From NCBI RefSeq assembly GCF_006716745.1, contig NZ_VFPP01000001.1, positions 8,257,386-8,321,385 of the forward strand: a stretch of 64,000 nt of DNA. Reading direction: 5' to 3'. Numbering within the stretch: the stretch's first letter is position 1; each line of letters opens with the position of its first letter. Under the pieces are notes generated by a model. It made no database searches. It had not been told where the DNA came from and saw only the letters and a program-made list of their open reading frames with translations. The position numbers and the translations under genes were made by a program. Of the stretch, positions 59,965 to 64,000 are shown piece after piece. The stretch is from Saccharothrix saharensis (GTDB taxonomy: Bacteria > Actinomycetota > Actinomycetes > Mycobacteriales > Pseudonocardiaceae).

Positions 59965-59969
59965 TGGGA

Positions 59970-60692
59970 TCAGGAGAGGGAGGTGAGGGCGGCGAGGATG
60001 TGGTCGGCGACCTCGGTCGGGCGGGAGAGGGCGACGGCGTGCGAGGCGTCGACCTCCACGGTGGTGGAGCCCAGGCGGCCGGCGGCGGCGCGCTGCGAGT
60101 CCGGGTGGATGGCGTTGTCGGCGGTCGCCACCACGAACCACGACGGCAGGGACTTCCACGCGGGCTCGACGGACAGCGGCTCGGCCAGCGCGCGGGCCGC
60201 GATCGGGCGCTGGCTGACCGCGGCGGTGGCGGTGACGTCGTCCGGCAGGTCCGCGGCGAACACGCTCGGGAACGCGTCACGACGGATCGTGAACTCGGTG
60301 TCGGTGTCGTCGCCGTCCGGGAACTGCTGCGGCACCAGGGACGTGTTCAGCTCGACCGGCGGGAAGCTCTCCACCGAGCTCAGCGCGCTCTGACCCTTGT
60401 CGACGCCGAACGACGCCACGTACACGAGCGCCTTGACGTTCGCCGCCTTCGTGGCCGCGTGCGTGATCACCGGGCCGCCGTACGAGTGGCCGACGAGCAC
60501 CACCGGCCCGTCGACCTGGCCGGCCACGCTCGCCACGTAGTCGCCGTCGTGGGCGAGCCCGCGCAACGGGTTGCTCACCGCGAGCGCCTCCACGCCCCGC
60601 GCCCGCAGCAGTTCGATCACCCGGGCCCAGCTCGAGCCGTCGGCGAACGCGCCGTGCACCAGGACGACGGTGGGGTTGTTGTGGCCGGTCAT
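59970..60692 (-). CDS. alpha/beta hydrolase (esterase-like)
   Basis: A 240-residue soluble hydrolase. The motifs are VVLVHGAFADGSSWARV, the nucleophile elbow LVGHSYGGPV (Ser near 88) and DASHAVALSRP (His near 218), with an acid in ATADNAIHPDS. The pattern matches the alpha/beta hydrolase group of the plant methyl-esterase/hydroxynitrile-lyase type that is common in actinobacteria. ATG at 60692 is the family-like start; upstream in-frame sequence is antisense to the promoter region. Divergent from the next hydrolase. Confidence 0.92.
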   Translation of the reverse strand: MTGHNNPTVVLVHGAFADGSSWARVIELLRARGVEALAVSNPLRGLAHDGDYVASVAGQVDGPVVLVGHSYGGPVITHAATKAANVKALVYVASFGVDKGQSALSSVESFPPVELNTSLVPQQFPDGDDTDTEFTIRRDAFPSVFAADLPDDVTATAAVSQRPIAARALAEPLSVEPAWKSLPSWFVVATADNAIHPDSQRAAAGRLGSTTVEVDASHAVALSRPTEVADHILAALTSLS

Positions 60693-60744
60693 CGGGTTCT
60701 CCTCGGTTCGTCGTGCCGTTCGATGCCACAAAGCTAGTGCCCGA

Positions 60745-60764
60745 TTAAGTTGTGCACAAGGTAA
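60745..60764. promoter_or_regulatory. 20-bp dyad between the divergent hydrolase genes
   Basis: The perfect core TTGTGCACAA (60750-60759) is flanked by TTA and TAA. It is the only AT-rich dyad in the 147-bp spacer and could control both genes. It resembles sites of MarR/HxlR-type repressors, but no such gene is adjacent. Confidence 0.5.
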
Positions 60765-60839
60765 CTCGAACGTGACGATCTTCACGGTGGCTCGTTGCAC
60801 CCACTGCGCCCCCCGCGCCCCGACGAACCGGAGGACCCG

Positions 60840-62330
60840 ATGCGCCTCGTGATCGCCCTCGTGGTGGCGGCTGTCGCCGTCGCCCCTCCCGCCGCCGCGA
60901 GCGCCGATCACCCCGCGCCGGTGAACGTCTGCCTCGCGAGCGTGCCGGAGACCGACCCGCTGGAGCCGGGGCCGGTCGACATCTGCGTCAGCGTGTTCAA
61001 GCCCGCCGCCGCGTCACGCGACAACCGCGTGCCCGTGCTGCTGCACAGCCACGGCTGGGGTGGCAGCCGCACGTCCGCGCCCGGCTCGTTCCGGCGGTAC
61101 CTGGACGCGGGCTTCGGCGTGGTCAGCATCGACCAGCGCGGGTTCGGCGAGAGCGGCGGCAAGGCGCACGTGGAGGACCCGGCGTTCGAGGGTGAGGACG
61201 TCATCCGGGTGATCGACCACGTCGCCACGCTGGACTGGGTCCGCCACAACGGCCCGAACGACCCCGTCCTCGGCGCGGTCGGCGGCTCCTACGGCGGCGG
61301 GTACCAGTTCGCCGGGGCGTTCACCGAGGTCATGAAGACCGGCCGGACCCGGTTCGACGCGCTCGCGCCGCAGATCACGTGGCACTCGCTCAACGACAGC
61401 CTCGCCCCGCGCGAGGTCGTCCGCACCACCTGGGTCACCGCCCTCTACGCCGCCGCGCTCGACGCGCACACCTCCACGCTGCACGCCGGTTACGCCGAAG
61501 GCCTGCTCACCGGCGACTGGCCCACGACGATGGACGAGTTCTTCCGCGACAACGGCCCCGGCTACCACGTCGCCGCCGGACGCCGACTGGACATCCCAGT
61601 GCTGCTGCACCAGGGCATCAGCGACAACCTGTTCCCGCTCGACCAGGCCATCGACAACTTCGACCGCGCCCTGACCCCGCGCGCCCGTGCCAACAGCCTG
61701 CTCATCGGCTACAACGGCGGCCACGCGCTGCCCAGCACCCTGCCCCTCGGGTACGCCGTCGCGGGTGACGCGTGCTCGGCGGCCTTCGGCGGGTACGACG
61801 AGCTCGAACTGCGGTTCCTGGCCGAGAACCTGCAAGGCGCGCCCCGCACCATCACCGGCCACGGCCGCTACCACCTGATGACCGCCGACGGCCGCTGCGT
61901 CACCACCGACTCCGTCGCGCCCACCACCACCGCCGCGCTGCCCGACATCCTCACCACCGCCGGCGTCGGCCTGCCCCAAGCGGTCAAGATCGCCGACGGC
62001 CCTCTCACGATCGCCGGCTCGCCCAGGCTCAACGCCCTCGTCAGCACCCTCGGCCTGGACAGCCGCGCGTTCTTCGCCCTCAGCGTCGGCACCTCGGCCC
62101 TGGACGCCAAGGTCATCCAGAACAACGTCCTGCCGCACCGCGAGAAGAGCCTCAACCTCGGCTCCCGCCGCACCGTCGAACTGCCCGCCGTCGCCGCCAC
62201 CGTCCCCGCCGGCCAGTCGCTGTACCTCACGGTCACCCCGCTCTCCGACATGTTCCTGCTGCACGGCAGCCGCCTGCCAGGCGCGATGCTGCTGCGCGAC
62301 GTCACCGTGGACCTCCCCGTCCGCGGCTAG
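60840..62330 (+). CDS. secreted alpha/beta hydrolase (X-Pro dipeptidyl-peptidase/CocE S15-like)
   Basis: A 496-residue exported hydrolase. After the signal peptide (ends ASADH) the S15-like catalytic domain shows VPVLLHSHGWGGSRTS, SIDQRGFGESGGKAHVEDP, the elbow VGGSYGGGYQFAGA (Ser near 152), an acid in HQGISDNLFP and His in YNGGHALP. A C-terminal beta-jelly-roll (about 355-495) ends in LLRDVTVDLPV. Relatives are cocaine-esterase-like and acyl-peptidase enzymes; the substrate is unknown. GGAGG precedes ATG 60840. Confidence 0.88.
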   Translation: MRLVIALVVAAVAVAPPAAASADHPAPVNVCLASVPETDPLEPGPVDICVSVFKPAAASRDNRVPVLLHSHGWGGSRTSAPGSFRRYLDAGFGVVSIDQRGFGESGGKAHVEDPAFEGEDVIRVIDHVATLDWVRHNGPNDPVLGAVGGSYGGGYQFAGAFTEVMKTGRTRFDALAPQITWHSLNDSLAPREVVRTTWVTALYAAALDAHTSTLHAGYAEGLLTGDWPTTMDEFFRDNGPGYHVAAGRRLDIPVLLHQGISDNLFPLDQAIDNFDRALTPRARANSLLIGYNGGHALPSTLPLGYAVAGDACSAAFGGYDELELRFLAENLQGAPRTITGHGRYHLMTADGRCVTTDSVAPTTTAALPDILTTAGVGLPQAVKIADGPLTIAGSPRLNALVSTLGLDSRAFFALSVGTSALDAKVIQNNVLPHREKSLNLGSRRTVELPAVAATVPAGQSLYLTVTPLSDMFLLHGSRLPGAMLLRDVTVDLPVRG

Positions 62331-62402
62331 GTTCGAGGCTCGGACCCCGCGACGGTCCTCGGGTCACCGCCGGCCGACGGTCGGTGCCACGGCCGCCGCT
62401 AT

Positions 62403-62600
62403 GGGCAGCTGATCCGGTTCGGGTCGATGGACCACCCCGGCTCCGACGTCACGGTCGACGTGGACGTGCCGCGGAGCGGGACCTACCGGCTGGGCGTGTT
62501 CCACGGGACGGGCGGGTCCGTCGGCAGGCGGGCGCTGTACCCGCACCGCTCGACGTTCCGCGCGGTGGGTCGCGAAACCCGGCCCGGACCGCGTTCGCCC
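62403..62600 (+). pseudogene. remnant of a carbohydrate-binding module
   Basis: The frame reads IRFGSMDHPGSDVTVDVDVP, then RSGTYRLGVFHGTGGS, the N-terminal strands of a CBM6/35-type module found at the end of secreted glycanases. It has no start, no upstream catalytic domain, and loses the pattern after residue 50. It is probably the tail of a deleted glycosidase gene near the aldarate operon. Confidence 0.55.
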
Positions 62601-62611
62601 GCGGGCGCCCG

Positions 62612-63748
62612 TCACCGGGGTGTGCCGACCTCCGCGGTCTCGACGGTCCAGGCGCGGGCCTGGTCGGTGAGCGTGATGCCGAGGCCGGGTCGGTCGGACA
62701 GGTGCATCCGGCCGTCGCGGGTCTCCAGCCGCTCCTCGAACAGCGGGTGCAGCCAGTCGAAGTGCTCGACCCACGGCTCGCGCGGGTAGGCGGCGGCGAG
62801 GTGGACGTGGATCTCCATGGCGAAGTGGGGCGCGAGCTGGAGGTGGTGGTGGTCGGCGAGCGCGGCGAGCTTGAGGAACTGGGTGATGCCGCCGACGCGC
62901 GGCGCGTCCGGTTGCAGGACGTCCACGGCGCCGGCGCGGATCAGCTCGTAGTGCTCGCCGACGCTGGTCAGCATCTCGCCCGAGGCGACCGCGGTGGTCA
63001 GCGCCCGGGTCAGCTCGGCGTGACCCTCGACGTCGTAGGCGTCCAGCGGCTCCTCGATCCACACCAGGTCGAACTCCTCCAGCGCCCGGCCGACCCGCAT
63101 CGCGGTGGGCCGGTCCCACTGCTGGTTGGCGTCGACCATCAGCGGCACGCCGTCGCCGAGGTGCTCGCGCACGGCCGCGACCCGGCGCAGGTCTTGTGCC
63201 CGGTCCGGCAGCCCGACCTTGATCTTGATGCCGCCGACGCCGGACTCCAGCGCGCGGGTGGCGTTGTCCTTGATCCGCCCGACGGTCTCGTGCAGGAACC
63301 CGCCGGAGGTGTCGTAGCAGCGCACCGAGTCGCGGTGCGCGCCGAGCAGCTTGGCCAGCGGCAGGTCCGCCCGCTTGGCCTTGACGTCCCACAGCGCGAC
63401 GTCGAACGCGGCCAGCGCCTGCGTGGCCGCGCCGCTGCGCCCGACCGACGCGCCCGCCCAGACCAGCTTGGTCCACAGCCGGCCGATGTCGTTGGGGTCC
63501 TCGCCGATCAGGTCGGGCGCGACCTCACGCGCGTGCGCGAACTGCGCCGGTCCGCCCGCGCGCTTGCTGTAGGAGAACCCGACGCCCTCCAGCCCGCCCT
63601 CCGTGCGGATCTCGGCGAACAGCAGCGCGACCTCGGTCATCGGCCGCTGCCTGCCGGTGGACACCTTCGCGTCGCTGATACCGGTCGGCAGCGGCAGGGC
63701 CACCGACGACAGCGTGATCGACCTGATCCGGTCGGAAACGGCGGACAT
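62612..63748 (-). CDS. enolase-superfamily sugar-acid dehydratase (talarate/galactarate type)
   Basis: A 378-residue mandelate-racemase-subgroup enzyme. The metal ligands are DANQQW (Asp near 215), EEPLD (Glu near 243) and GEML (Glu near 270); the bases are the KxK of GIKIKVG (near 185) and His in QLAPHFAME (near 322). This KxK...His pair and the 20s loop fit L-talarate/galactarate dehydratase, which yields 5-keto-4-deoxy-glucarate. The next gene is KdgD, the following pathway step. GGAG precedes ATG 63748. Confidence 0.87.
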   Translation of the reverse strand: MSAVSDRIRSITLSSVALPLPTGISDAKVSTGRQRPMTEVALLFAEIRTEGGLEGVGFSYSKRAGGPAQFAHAREVAPDLIGEDPNDIGRLWTKLVWAGASVGRSGAATQALAAFDVALWDVKAKRADLPLAKLLGAHRDSVRCYDTSGGFLHETVGRIKDNATRALESGVGGIKIKVGLPDRAQDLRRVAAVREHLGDGVPLMVDANQQWDRPTAMRVGRALEEFDLVWIEEPLDAYDVEGHAELTRALTTAVASGEMLTSVGEHYELIRAGAVDVLQPDAPRVGGITQFLKLAALADHHHLQLAPHFAMEIHVHLAAAYPREPWVEHFDWLHPLFEERLETRDGRMHLSDRPGLGITLTDQARAWTVETAEVGTPR

Positions 63749-63763
63749 CGGACTCCTTCGCGA

Positions 63764-64000
63764 TCAGGCGACGCGCCGGACCAGGGCGGTGAGCCGGGCC
63801 CGCTCGTCGTCGGTCAGGTCGCTCAACGGCGGGCGCACCGGGCCGCCGTCCCGACCCACGGCGGTCAGGCCTGCCTTGACGATCGACACCGCGTAGCCGC
63901 GGTCGCGGTCGCGGATGTCCAGGTAGGGGATGACGAAGTCGCGCAGCATCCCGTACACGGCGGTCCGGTCCTGCGCGCGGACGGCGGCGTAGAACCGCAG
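63764..64000 (-). CDS. kdgD: 5-dehydro-4-deoxyglucarate dehydratase (C-terminal part)
   Basis: The gene runs off the window; only the last 78 codons are visible. VYGMLRDFVIPYLDIRDRDRGYAVSIVKAGL and VGRDGGPVRPPLSDLTDDERARLTALV match the end of KdgD, a DHDPS-family lyase that turns 5-keto-4-deoxy-glucarate to alpha-ketoglutarate semialdehyde with loss of water and CO2. It is 15 bp upstream of the dehydratase gene and clearly co-transcribed with it. Confidence 0.87.
   Translation of the reverse strand: MRFYAAVRAQDRTAVYGMLRDFVIPYLDIRDRDRGYAVSIVKAGLTAVGRDGGPVRPPLSDLTDDERARLTALVRRVA

Overview
The window is about 64 kb of very GC-rich actinomycete chromosome. GTG starts are common, gene pairs overlap by 4 nt (GTGA/ATGA), and many starts sit 6-7 nt downstream of a -10-like hexamer, which suggests leaderless mRNAs. 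The gene content (ECF41/SigJ with its partner, an S-adenosyl methyltransferase of the actinomycete PF04672 type, LysR-controlled class A beta-lactamase, PLL-type lectin repeats, secreted glycan-active enzymes) points to a filamentous actinomycete, most likely a Pseudonocardiaceae of the Saccharothrix/Actinosynnema/Lentzea kind. The genus is an inference. No rRNA, tRNA, CRISPR, prophage or intact insertion sequence was seen.

Layout. 1-10 kb: C-terminal part of a Cu/Zn superoxide dismutase, two GNAT acetyltransferases, a wrecked HtrA-type protease gene, an SGNH hydrolase, a GT1 glycosyltransferase, a divergent MarR/MMPL pair, and an NmrA-like oxidoreductase plus ECF41 sigma factor operon preceded by an ECF41-type promoter. 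10-22 kb: a secreted beta-helix protein with two LacI-type operators, ilvD, a gluconate module (GntP permease, gluconokinase, GntR regulator with twin operators), a DD-carboxypeptidase, a broken methyltransferase gene and a cold-shock-domain protein. 22-30 kb: LysR/alpha-beta hydrolase pair, a glycosyltransferase and debranching-enzyme operon, a glucose-dehydrogenase-like enzyme. 30-34 kb: a beta-lactamase island (VanY-like peptidase, class A beta-lactamase, divergent LysR, penicillin-recognising serine enzyme) arranged like blaL-blaA-blaB of Streptomyces cacaoi.

34-44 kb: MFS transporter, ECF sigma factor with a divergent zinc-binding anti-sigma factor, a three-gene operon (DJ-1/PfpI protein, PLP fold-type II synthase, ATP-grasp ligase) that looks like an uncharacterised small biosynthetic unit, SDR and TetR genes, a PucR regulator and a secreted beta-propeller. 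44-52 kb: two-component system, serine hydrolase, then a group of small acidic ORFs, a LuxR-type regulator and a secreted NlpC/P60 protein with lectin-like repeats; two intergenic regions here share a GGCCAAYGGCC palindrome. Next comes a folate C1 operon (cyclohydrolase plus a dehydrogenase resembling yeast MTD1). 52-64 kb: HAF-repeat protein, hemerythrin, GH5 glycanase, PaaX regulator, pectate lyase with tandem operators, a striking 4+4 inverted array of 22-bp repeats, two alpha/beta hydrolases, and a galactarate-type catabolic operon (enolase-superfamily dehydratase and KdgD) cut by the window end.

Working themes are carbohydrate use (beta-helix glycanase candidate, GH5, pectate lyase, gluconate and aldarate catabolism), cell-wall and beta-lactam response, and regulation by local one-component regulators whose candidate operators can be read directly. 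The window also holds at least six gene remnants, so local decay has been common.
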